Assembly (NCBI GenBank): GCA_964529265.1
Contig: CAZGVW010000029.1
Coordinates: 1 to 11,100 of the forward strand
Length of the DNA: 11,100 nucleotides
DNA from: CAZGVW01 sp964529265
Lineage (GTDB): Bacteria > Planctomycetota > Phycisphaerae > Phycisphaerales > UBA1924
Direction of reading: 5' to 3'
The position numbers were made by a program, and so were the translations under genes. Positions 1 to 7,042 of this stretch are shown here, piece after piece. How positions within the stretch are numbered: position 1 is the stretch's first letter; every line of letters begins with the position of its first letter. The notes beneath the pieces are model-generated. The model was not told the origin of the DNA, made no database searches, and was given only the letters and a program-made list of their open reading frames with translations.

Positions 1-1343
<1,343 letters not shown>

Positions 1344-1397
1344 AAATTCGTTGACCCGGCCGAAGCCGGTTCGTCTTTCTGAAGGTTGACCTGTTTA

Positions 1398-1419
1398 CCG
1401 ATCCGTTTGCACGGATCGG
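1398..1419 (-). repeat. Perfect 9-bp hairpin with GNRA-type loop in rRNA leader
   Basis: CCGATCCGT (1398-1406) and ACGGATCGG (1411-1419) are exact reverse complements around a 4-base loop. In the minus-strand RNA the loop reads GCAA, a GNRA tetraloop, which argues for a selected RNA fold. There is no following T-run, so it is not an intrinsic terminator. Confidence 0.6.
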
Positions 1420-1458
1420 GGTCGACCCGAGAACCCGACCGAAGTCGAATCCGCGGGC

Positions 1459-1484
1459 TCATCGGACGGCTTTGTGTCCGATGA
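1459..1484 (-). repeat. Perfect 9-bp hairpin in rRNA leader
   Basis: TCATCGGAC (1459-1467) pairs exactly with GTCCGATGA (1476-1484) around an 8-base loop. It is one of a series of stems in the leader and is not followed by a T-run. Confidence 0.55.
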
Positions 1485-1490
1485 CTTGGC

Positions 1491-1556
1491 CGGACATTCT
1501 TGAATGTCCTTCAATTCTCATTGAGGGCAATTTCTCTTTCAGCACGAGAATGTCCG
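1491..1556 (-). repeat. Three copies of one octamer giving competing stems in rRNA leader
   Basis: GGACATTC (1492-1499) is complementary both to GAATGTCC at 1502-1509, giving a tight local hairpin, and to GAATGTCC at 1548-1555. The second pairing extends to a perfect 10 bp (1491-1500 with 1547-1556) that encloses the interval. The two folds exclude each other. Confidence 0.5.
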
Positions 1557-1559
1557 ACC

Positions 1560-1582
1560 CGCCGGGCGCTGTGAGCCCGGCG
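1560..1582 (-). repeat. GC-rich 8-bp hairpin in rRNA leader
   Basis: CGCCGGGC (1560-1567) pairs exactly with GCCCGGCG (1575-1582) around a 7-base loop. It has terminator-like stem strength but no adjacent T-run on either strand, so it is best read as leader structure. Confidence 0.5.
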
Positions 1583-1594
1583 AGCAAGTTGGAT

Positions 1595-1647
1595 CGGCGA
1601 TGAAAACCCCTGCAAAGGGCGGGCGCGTGCATGCCCGTTCATCGCCG
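1595..1647 (-). repeat. 10-bp outer stem with inner hairpins in rRNA leader
   Basis: CGGCGATGAA (1595-1604) pairs with TTCATCGCCG (1638-1647). Inside, GGGC/GCCC (1621-1624 with 1633-1636) and CCC/GGG around 1608-1619 can form smaller arms. It lies ~25 nt downstream of the boxA-like element in the RNA, so a role in antitermination or processing is possible but inferred. Confidence 0.5.
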
Positions 1648-1672
1648 CACATTCTCGCAGCATTCCCGACTG

Positions 1673-1688
1673 CTACTTGTCAAAGAGG
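1673..1688 (-). promoter_or_regulatory. boxA-like antitermination element
   Basis: On the minus strand this reads CCTCTTTGACAAGTAG, about 55-70 nt into the predicted transcript. It resembles rrn boxA elements of the type TGCTCTTTRACAA, where NusB-S10 loads to prevent Rho termination of untranslated rRNA. The core CTCTTTGACAA is the matching part. Position in a 16S leader, downstream of a promoter and upstream of hairpins, fits. No typical small boxB hairpin was assigned with confidence. Confidence 0.55.
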
Positions 1689-1749
1689 TTCCCGCCGCGG
1701 CGCGAAGGACACCGCAGTCGCCTCAGCCTTCCGGATGAGGGGAAGTACA

Positions 1750-1777
1750 ACTGTAGCAATCTCCTCCGCCCTGTCAA
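1750..1777 (-). promoter_or_regulatory. Probable rRNA operon promoter (sigma70-type)
   Basis: Read on the minus strand there is a perfect -35 box TTGACA (1777-1772), a 16-bp spacer and TACAGT as -10 box (1755-1750, 4 of 6 consensus bases). The predicted start is near 1743. No AT-rich UP element is visible upstream. The -35 box begins 31 bp past the stop codon of the upstream comF-family gene, so the promoter fills the narrow gap between the two transcription units. A second TTGACA-like hexamer at about 1679-1684 belongs to the boxA-like element and has no acceptable -10 box at 16-18 bp. Confidence 0.65.
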
Positions 1778-1808
1778 GCGGGGCAAGAGTGTGGCGCCCA
1801 AACCGGCC

Positions 1809-2747
1809 TCAGGAGGCCCCAGAAGGGGTTTCAGCCCCCCGGCCCGGGACCGGAGTCACCGCCATCGCAGCGGCCCAGACGGCGCGGAGCCTCCCCCCTG
1901 CGGAGGCCCGCCGCCCCCGTCCCCGCCCCCGGAGCGTGCGGCAGGCGGCGGCGAGGGTGGCGCCGGTCGTGCGCACATCGTCCACGACGACCACCGTCCA
2001 GCCCTCCAGATCCACGCCGCGGCGGCGCCAGAAGGCGCCGGCGACATTCCGAGCGCGGGCGCTGGGCGGGAGCGAGCGCTGGCTGGGGCGATGCATGCGT
2101 CCCAGGGCATCGACAACGATGGCGCCCGTTTCCTGCGCCACGCCGTGGGCGATGTGGACGGTGTGATTGCAGCCTCGGGCGAGGCGTCGGCGGAAGGACA
2201 TGGGGCAGGGAACGACGGCGAGGCGGCCCTCCGCACCCGCGCTCAGGCCCGCGTCGCGCAATCGCCGGCCCAGAAGGCGGCCAAGATCCCGCCCCAGCGA
2301 AGCCATGCGGCCGAACTTGATTTCGATCACCCAATCGGCGAGGTCGTCTTCGTAGGCGCCGAGCCGGATGAAGCGATCCCATGGCAGACGTCGGGCGCGG
2401 CATTCGGCACAGCCGAACTCATCCGATTCGAACGGGCCGATGCTCATGCCGCAGCAATCGCAGTATGCATCGAAGGAATCGGGACGCCAGCCGGTCTGCT
2501 GCATGCGGATCGAGAGCGGGAGCGCGGTGGGAGCGAGCCAGGCGCGCTCGACATCGAGAAACCAAGAGGTGAAGCGCCCGCGCGACATCGGCGCGGCGGG
2601 AGGCGGGGCTTCCGCCGACGAGGGAGCTTGTGGAAGCGACGGCGCCCCCGTGCGCGGCGGCCACGTGAAGCGGTGAGCGGCGGTGGCGGCGCGCTCATCC
2701 GACTGCGCAGCGTCAACGGCGATGATGGGGCCATCGAGCGAGGTCAC
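1809..2747 (-). CDS. ComF-family protein (phosphoribosyltransferase-like with zinc finger)
   Basis: This 312-residue protein has the ComF layout. A cysteine cluster (C96, C98, C99, then C113 and C116) forms a probable zinc finger. IKFGR follows at 143-147, then a conserved VPCP...R...RGCN block (179-194), an R...NVAGAF block (231-239), and the phosphoribosyltransferase PRPP loop VVVVDDVRTTGATL at 252-265. ComF proteins support DNA uptake in competent bacteria, but most homologues have no proven reaction; which role applies here is unknown. The GTG start at 2747 leaves 32 bp after mcsB. Residues 1-53 are Pro/Ala-rich and unlike the family, and neither this start nor ATG at 2588 has a clear ribosome-binding site, so the protein may really begin at 2588 (259 residues). 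It is the last gene before the rRNA promoter. Confidence 0.85.
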   Translation of the reverse strand: MTSLDGPIIAVDAAQSDERAATAAHRFTWPPRTGAPSLPQAPSSAEAPPPAAPMSRGRFTSWFLDVERAWLAPTALPLSIRMQQTGWRPDSFDAYCDCCGMSIGPFESDEFGCAECRARRLPWDRFIRLGAYEDDLADWVIEIKFGRMASLGRDLGRLLGRRLRDAGLSAGAEGRLAVVPCPMSFRRRLARGCNHTVHIAHGVAQETGAIVVDALGRMHRPSQRSLPPSARARNVAGAFWRRRGVDLEGWTVVVVDDVRTTGATLAAACRTLRGRGRGRRASAGGRLRAVWAAAMAVTPVPGRGAETPSGAS

Positions 2748-2779
2748 GCGCCGCTCAGGATAACGGGACGCGGCTGCGC

Positions 2780-3844
2780 TCAGCCACCGAGGTGGGAGCG
2801 CATGAGTTCCGCACGGGCGACGCGGCGCTGGGCCTGGTCGAGGTCGGAGCCGACGGTCTTCTGGAGGTGCGCCGGCTGCACGAGGAGCATGAGGCGGCCG
2901 AGCGTCTCGAGCGAGGGGCCCTCCAGCACGCGCGTGACGACGCCGAGGCGGGCGAGGCTGAGCAGCGACATGGCCTCCTCGGCGGCGAGCAGCCGAGCAT
3001 TCTGAAGCGCGCCGATGGCGCGGTGCACGCGATCCTCCAGCACCAGGCGGCGCTTCTGGAGGAGCGAGCGTCGGGCGTGGCGCTCGTACTCGATCACCTT
3101 GGGCATGATCTGGCGCTCGAACTCCTCGAGGATCTGGCGCTCGGTCTTGCCGAGGGTGGTCTGATTGCTGATCTGGTAGACATCGCCCGCGGCGTCGGAG
3201 CCTTCACCATAAAAGCCGCGGACGGCGAGGGACATGCCCTTGGCGGCGCGGCGGACCTTATCGATCTCGCCCGCGAGCGTGAGGCCCGGCAGGTGCAGCA
3301 TCACGGAGACGCGCAATCCGGTGCCGACGTTGGTGGGACAGGCGGTGAGGTAGCCGAAGCGCGGGTGGAACGCGTACTCGATGCCGGATTCGATCTTGTC
3401 GTCGATCTCGTTGATCTGCTCGAAGGCGTCGCCGAGCGCGAGGCCGGCGCGGAGCACCTGGATGCGCAGGTGATCCTCCTCGTTGACCATGATGGCCAGG
3501 CGCTCATCGGGGGAGGAAACGGCGACGGCGCGCGGCTCATCGCCCTTGGCGTGCTGGCGCGAGATGAGATGCCGCTCGACGAGGAGGTTGCGCTCGAGCG
3601 GCGGCGCCTCCGTGAGGAGCACCCAGAGCACCTGGCGCGAGACCGCGGCGCCGAGGACGCGCTGGCGGGCCATATCGAGGATCTGGCGGCGATCCTCGCG
3701 ATTGGCGCGGGTGAGGAATGGGAAGCCGGCCAGGTTCCGGGCCAGACGCACGCGAGAGGAGAGCACCACGTCGCCATCGGGGCCGTCGGAGCGGAGCCAC
3801 TCGGCGGCGTCGTCGCCATTCGGAATCGGGAGTCCGGGCGACAT
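2780..3844 (-). CDS. mcsB: Protein arginine kinase McsB
   Basis: This 354-residue ATP:guanido phosphotransferase phosphorylates arginine side chains of proteins, which in Firmicutes marks them for ClpCP degradation. Visible family blocks are SSRVRLARN (29-37, nucleotide binding), NEEDH (121-125, with the catalytic acid), CPTNVGTGLR (169-178, with the active-site cysteine C169), RGFYGEGS (209-216) and QISNQTTLGKTE (224-235). Length matches the family. The C-terminal phosphoarginine-sensing motif, RDxxRA in Bacillus, reads RRVARA at 340-345, so its aspartate is replaced. The ATG overlaps the mcsA stop codon by one base (TGATG), with a strong GGAGG (3849-3853) four bases upstream, implying translational coupling to its activator. 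Confidence 0.95.
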   Translation of the reverse strand: MSPGLPIPNGDDAAEWLRSDGPDGDVVLSSRVRLARNLAGFPFLTRANREDRRQILDMARQRVLGAAVSRQVLWVLLTEAPPLERNLLVERHLISRQHAKGDEPRAVAVSSPDERLAIMVNEEDHLRIQVLRAGLALGDAFEQINEIDDKIESGIEYAFHPRFGYLTACPTNVGTGLRVSVMLHLPGLTLAGEIDKVRRAAKGMSLAVRGFYGEGSDAAGDVYQISNQTTLGKTERQILEEFERQIMPKVIEYERHARRSLLQKRRLVLEDRVHRAIGALQNARLLAAEEAMSLLSLARLGVVTRVLEGPSLETLGRLMLLVQPAHLQKTVGSDLDQAQRRVARAELMRSHLGG

Positions 3845-4362
3845 CAGTCCTCCGTTGACTCTGACTTCTCGCTCGTCTCGGAGACGTCGCCGATGGTGCG
3901 GAGTTCATCGCGGAGCGCTGCGGCGCGCTCGTACTGCTCCGCGGCGACGGCCTCGCTGAGCTGCCTGCGGAGCGTGGCGACCATGCGCTGACGATCGAAA
4001 GCGCCCTCGGAGCGGGATGGGCGCTTGCCGATGTGGCTGCCGCCGCCCTCCTGGGCGCGCTCGAGCAGCGGGCCGATCTGCTCCTCGAACGCGGCGTAGC
4101 ACTCGGGGCAGCCGAGAAGGCCGTGCTGGCGGAAATCCGCATAGGACATCGAGCAGGCCGGGCAGGAGAGTTTCTGCGTGGCCTGCGTCTGGCCCGTGAC
4201 GGTGACGAACTTGGAAAGGAGCGCATTGATGGGCGCGCTGGTCTGGACGGCGATGCCCTCCTGGCGGGCGCACTGCTCGCACAGGTGCTTCTCGACCTTC
4301 TTGCCCTTGTGCACAGTGACTTCGTGCACGGTGGCCTCGCTGTCGCAGCGATCGCATTTCAT
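3844..4362 (-). CDS. mcsA: McsA, zinc-finger activator of McsB, with UVR domain
   Basis: This 172-residue protein has four CxxC pairs (C3/C6, C28/C31, C67/C70, C85/C88), enough for two zinc sites. A linker follows, then a C-terminal UVR helical hairpin at about 128-157 (LRRQLSEAVAAEQYERAAAL...). This is the standard McsA layout. McsA activates the arginine kinase McsB, and the UVR motif usually contacts Clp ATPases or UvrB-like partners. The tail (158-172) is rich in Ser and Glu. It follows kdsA by 34 bp and its stop codon is shared with the mcsB start. No Shine-Dalgarno sequence is visible before the ATG. The usual neighbours ctsR and clpC are absent from the window. Confidence 0.93.
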   Translation of the reverse strand: MKCDRCDSEATVHEVTVHKGKKVEKHLCEQCARQEGIAVQTSAPINALLSKFVTVTGQTQATQKLSCPACSMSYADFRQHGLLGCPECYAAFEEQIGPLLERAQEGGGSHIGKRPSRSEGAFDRQRMVATLRRQLSEAVAAEQYERAAALRDELRTIGDVSETSEKSESTED

Positions 4363-4396
4363 CCGGGAAAAGAGTAGGTCCGTCGCGCGCCGCCGG

Positions 4397-5308
4397 TCAA
4401 TCGGCTCGCCATTGGCGTGGCGCGGCCCCCGCCGAGGCGGGCGTGGCGTGTGCCGCGGCGTGGATCGCGGCGAGCAGAGGGATCAGGGCCACGGCCTCGT
4501 CGAGGCGGAGCATGGTGGCCGCGTCGCTCACCGCGCGGGCTGGATCGGGGTGGCATTCCATGAAAATGGCGTGGACGCCCGCCGCGGCGGCGGCGCGGGC
4601 CAGGTGCGGCGCCCGCTCCGGGCGGCCGCCGGGGGTTTCGCCGGCGCCGGGCTGCTGCGTGGAGTGCGTGCAATCGAAGCAGACGGGGAAGGGGCCGAGC
4701 GGGGCGCTCCGGCCTCGCGCAGGAATGGTGAGCTCCATCAAATCGCCGAGACCGAGAAAATCGTTGACGAGGCGGTGGTAGCCGAAGAAGGTGCCGCGCT
4801 CGGTGAGCAGGAGATTGCTGCACCCGGCTTCGACGAGTTTTCGCACAGGTCCGGCCATCTCCGAGGGCGACAGGAACTGCCCCTTTTTGACGTTGACGGC
4901 GCGGTCGCGGCGGGCGGCGGCTTCGCCCGCCGCGGCGAGGAGATCCGTCTGGCGGCAGAGGAACGCCGGTATCTGCAACATGTCGATGGCGTCGGCGACC
5001 GGGCCGGCCTGGGCGGGCTCGTGGATGTCCGTGGTGGCGGGGACGCCCAGGGACTCACGCACTTCGACGAGCGTGGCCAGGCCGCGGCTCAGACCGGGGC
5101 CCCGGGGGGAAGCGACGCTGGAGCGGTTGGCCTTATCGAAACTGGCCTTGAAGATGTAGGGCAGCCCGGCGTCGCGGCAGGCGTCGCGCAGAGCGGCGCC
5201 GACCTCCATTGCGAGGGCCTGCGACTCAAGCGTGCAAGGACCGCCAATAACGACGAGGGGACGCCCGCGTCCGATGACGACTTCGCCTGCGACGCATTCC
5301 GTGGGCAT
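4397..5308 (-). CDS. kdsA: 3-deoxy-8-phosphooctulonate synthase (Kdo-8-phosphate synthase)
   Basis: This 303-residue TIM-barrel enzyme condenses phosphoenolpyruvate with arabinose 5-phosphate to Kdo 8-phosphate, the precursor of the inner-core sugar of lipopolysaccharide, in the cytosol. Diagnostic blocks: GGPCTLES (22-29), KASFDKANRSS (54-64), TDIHEP (93-98), LQIPAFLCRQTDLL (111-124), NVKKGQF (139-145), TERGTFFGY (169-177), FDCTHSTQQPG (211-221) and ECHPDP (251-256). C25, H215, E251 and D262 match the four ligands of the metal-dependent class; the non-metal E. coli enzyme has Asn at the cysteine position. An Ala-rich tail (282-303) extends past the core. The ATG has no clear ribosome-binding site. 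It heads the minus-strand cluster and is divergent from the DUF1444 gene. Confidence 0.96.
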   Translation of the reverse strand: MPTECVAGEVVIGRGRPLVVIGGPCTLESQALAMEVGAALRDACRDAGLPYIFKASFDKANRSSVASPRGPGLSRGLATLVEVRESLGVPATTDIHEPAQAGPVADAIDMLQIPAFLCRQTDLLAAAGEAAARRDRAVNVKKGQFLSPSEMAGPVRKLVEAGCSNLLLTERGTFFGYHRLVNDFLGLGDLMELTIPARGRSAPLGPFPVCFDCTHSTQQPGAGETPGGRPERAPHLARAAAAAGVHAIFMECHPDPARAVSDAATMLRLDEAVALIPLLAAIHAAAHATPASAGAAPRQWRAD

Positions 5309-5468
5309 GGCGTGGAGTCTAGCCGCGGGCGGGGCGGCGATCCTTTTTCGGGACTGCGGGGGGACTTTCGCGTCCCCTGAGCGGGGGAACGTGGATGCGG
5401 GGCGGGACCTTGCCGATACGACTCAGTCGCCCGAGGGGTCTATCGTCACCGCTGGAGATCAGTACGCC

Positions 5469-6263
5469 ATGGCCGCGATGCCGCGTGAGCCTGAAGCCTT
5501 CGCCGAACGCGTGGTCGAGATGCTGCGCGAACTCCACCCGGACTTCGCGGTGGAGCTGATCGGGCCGAGCGAGGCGCTCGTCAACAACCGGCGGCTGGAC
5601 CTCGAGAACCTGTACCGCCTGGTGGCGCACGATCCGCCCCGGGGGGCGGAGATCGTGGAGCAGTACCTCGAGCACCTCTTTGCGAGCGAGGCGATCAGCG
5701 TGGAGGCGCTGCCGGTGGATGTGGCGCGGAAGATGATCATGCCGCGGATCCACCATGAATCGATCTTCGAGCGTCTGACTCGGGAACTGGTGGCGCACGT
5801 GCCGTTCGTGAACGACACGGTGGTGCTGTTCGTGGTGGACCTGCCGCACATGACGGTGAGCATCACGACCGAGCAGATGATCCGGTGGCGGATGACCTCG
5901 GATGAGCTGGAGGATCTCGCCCGGCAGAACCTGGACGCGTATGCGCCTGAACTGGAGACGCAGACGATCGAATCACAGGAAGGCGGGCGCGCGGTGATCG
6001 TGGCGCAGCAGGATGGATACGACGCGGCGCGACTGCTCATGAGCGACCTGTACCGGCGTCTGGCGCCGCAGCTGGGCGGGAACTTCCTGGTGGCGACGCC
6101 GGCGCGGGACATGTTCCTGGCGCTCTCGTGCGATCCTGAGCACTTCGTGAAGCGGCTGCACGACCGGGTGGCCCAGGACTACCGGCGGCTGCCGTATCCG
6201 ATCACGTCGGACCTCTTCCTCGTGACGCGCGACGGCGTGGCGGGGACGAGGGAAGCGGCGTGA
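5469..6263 (+). CDS. DUF1444-like protein of unknown function
   Basis: This 264-residue soluble protein has no signal peptide or membrane segment. The pattern resembles the DUF1444 (YtpQ-like) family as I remember it. There is an N-terminal alpha/beta part, MPRIHHESIF at about 91-100, VPFVNDTVVLFVVDLP (111-126), a TxEQMIRW helix (134-140) and an ELEDLARQNL helix (146-155). A GGRAVIVAQQDGYDAARLLM strand-loop-helix (172-191) and GGNFLVATPARDMFLAL (203-219) follow. No catalytic motif stands out. An in-frame extension to 5232 is possible but would run into kdsA. ATG 5469 is preferred because GGAG lies at 5454-5457 and the family-like sequence begins there. The 160-bp gap to kdsA holds a 6-bp hairpin (5360-5377) but no promoter I would call. 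Confidence 0.75.
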   Translation: MAAMPREPEAFAERVVEMLRELHPDFAVELIGPSEALVNNRRLDLENLYRLVAHDPPRGAEIVEQYLEHLFASEAISVEALPVDVARKMIMPRIHHESIFERLTRELVAHVPFVNDTVVLFVVDLPHMTVSITTEQMIRWRMTSDELEDLARQNLDAYAPELETQTIESQEGGRAVIVAQQDGYDAARLLMSDLYRRLAPQLGGNFLVATPARDMFLALSCDPEHFVKRLHDRVAQDYRRLPYPITSDLFLVTRDGVAGTREAA

Positions 6264-6373
6264 GAAGGAAGGCCATAGGGAAGAGGTAAGAGGCAACAGG
6301 GAAGAGGGGGAGGTAGTCTCCTGCTCTGTTCTTTCGCCCATTGCCCATTGCCTGCTGCCTATTGCCTGCCCCC
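6264..6373. repeat. Inverted array of degenerate 7-bp repeats
   Basis: The gap between the DUF1444 gene and the amidotransferase gene is built from heptads. On the left, 6271-6312 reads GGCCATA, GGGAAGA, GGTAAGA, GGCAACA, GGGAAGA, GGGGGAG. On the right, 6336-6370 reads GCCCATT, GCCCATT, GCCTGCT, GCCTATT, GCCTGCC. The left arm read on the other strand also consists of TNTTNCC-like heptads, so the arms point at each other around a ~23-bp centre (6313-6335). In RNA they could pair imperfectly, with G-U pairs. This resembles the short tandemly repeated sequences of cyanobacteria in style, but the unit differs. The array ends three bases before the next start codon. Confidence 0.75.
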
Positions 6374-7042
6374 ATGCTCGTGCTCATCATCGACAACTAC
6401 GATTCGTTCACGTGGAACCTCGTGCAGCGCGTGGGGGAACTCGATGCGCGCGTGCAGGTGCGCGTGGAGCGGAACGACAAGATCACGCCTGACGAGGCGG
6501 AGGCGATACGTCCCGACCGGGTGATTGTCTCGCCGGGGCCGTGCACGCCGGCGGAGGCGGGGGTCTCGAACGAGGTCATCGCGCGGTTCGCCGGGCGCGT
6601 GCCGGTGCTGGGGGTGTGCCTGGGGCATCAGTGCATCGGGTTCGCGCACGGGATGACGGTGGCGCGGCACTCGCGATTGATGCATGGGAAGACGAGCGAG
6701 ATCCACCACGATGGGCGCGGGATCTTTGCGGGGATGTCGAACCCGTTCACCGCGACGCGCTACCACAGCCTCGTGGTGCTGAAGGACACGGTGCCGCCAG
6801 CGGGATGGGAAGTTTCGGCGTGGACGACGGACACGCTGGAGGATGGATCGCGCGAGGAGGTCGTGATGGCGCTGCGGCGCGTGTGGGATGGAAAGGGCGA
6901 GGCGGGGCGCGCTGCGCTGGATGGCGTGCAGTTCCATCCTGAGAGTTTCCTGACGACGGAAGGCCCGCGGCTGCTGGCGAACTTCCTCGGCGTGGCGGCG
7001 CCTGCGGCCACGGGTTCAACGACCGGCGCCGCGGGGGCGTGA
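6374..7042 (+). CDS. Glutamine amidotransferase subunit of anthranilate or aminodeoxychorismate synthase
   Basis: This 222-residue class I glutamine amidotransferase supplies ammonia from glutamine to a chorismate-using partner (TrpE for tryptophan, PabB for folate). The N-terminus IIDNYDSFTWNL (5-16) is typical. SPGP is at 53-56, the nucleophile elbow GVCLGHQ at 80-86 (C82), and HGKTS at 104-108, a signature of the TrpG/PabA group. RYHSLVV (129-135) and GVQFHPES (184-191, with H188 and E190) complete the triad. A short insertion (about 168-181) and an Ala/Gly-rich tail are extras. TrpG and PabA cannot be told apart here because the partner is not in the window. ATG 6374 begins the family sequence exactly, yet only C-rich heptads precede it, with no ribosome-binding site. 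The 3' end overlaps the convergent plsC gene by 27 bp. Confidence 0.93.
   Translation: MLVLIIDNYDSFTWNLVQRVGELDARVQVRVERNDKITPDEAEAIRPDRVIVSPGPCTPAEAGVSNEVIARFAGRVPVLGVCLGHQCIGFAHGMTVARHSRLMHGKTSEIHHDGRGIFAGMSNPFTATRYHSLVVLKDTVPPAGWEVSAWTTDTLEDGSREEVVMALRRVWDGKGEAGRAALDGVQFHPESFLTTEGPRLLANFLGVAAPAATGSTTGAAGA

Larger units (their letters stand above)
1344..1743 (-). other. Structured leader of the rRNA transcript
   Basis: About 400 nt lie between the predicted transcription start (about 1743) and the mature 16S 5' end. No convincing protein is encoded. The region is dense in perfect inverted repeats that would fold in the RNA: 1356-1369 (5 bp closing a UUCG loop), 1398-1419 (9 bp, GCAA loop), 1459-1484 (9 bp), 1492-1509 (8 bp), 1560-1582 (8 bp) and 1595-1647 (10-bp outer stem). 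Leaders of this kind carry antitermination signals and one strand of the RNase III processing stem. The other strand would follow the 16S 3' end, outside this window. The hairpins are seen directly; their roles are inferred. Confidence 0.75.

Noticed and set aside
1656..1684. Second rRNA promoter at TTGACA within the boxA-like element
   Set aside because: No acceptable -10 hexamer lies 16-18 bp downstream, and the hexamer is explained by the CTCTTTGACAA boxA core.
1805..1818. Inverted repeat GGCCTC/GAGGCC over the comF stop codon as a terminator
   Set aside because: The stem is only 5-6 bp with a 2-4 base loop, and the following bases (GGTTTGGG) are not a T-run.
1600..2166. 188-residue plus-strand frame across the rRNA leader and comF 3' end
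   Set aside because: No ribosome-binding site or domain; it overlaps the structured leader and a real gene on the other strand.
1677..3005. 442-residue open frame on the plus strand
   Set aside because: It is antisense to the comF-family gene and mcsB and runs through the rRNA promoter. It has no recognisable domain and its composition (Arg/Ala/Pro/Gly) is typical of GC-rich shadow frames.
2792..3991. 399-residue open frame on the plus strand
   Set aside because: It lies antisense to mcsB and mcsA, both of which are firmly identified. No family motif was seen in its translation.
5360..5377. Hairpin GGGGAC/GTCCCC between kdsA and the DUF1444 gene as a terminator
   Set aside because: It lies between divergent starts rather than gene ends, the stem is 6 bp, and no T-run follows on either strand.
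4178..5380. 400-residue open frame on the plus strand
   Set aside because: It is antisense to kdsA and the start of mcsA. Its Gly/Ala/Glu-rich translation has no recognisable domain.
5232..5468. N-terminal extension of the DUF1444-like protein
   Set aside because: It would overlap the divergent kdsA start, has low-complexity sequence, and the GGAG-supported ATG at 5469 coincides with the start of family-like sequence.
6264..6373. CRISPR array reading of the heptad region
   Set aside because: Units are 7 bp and contiguous, with no spacers, and there are no cas genes in the window.
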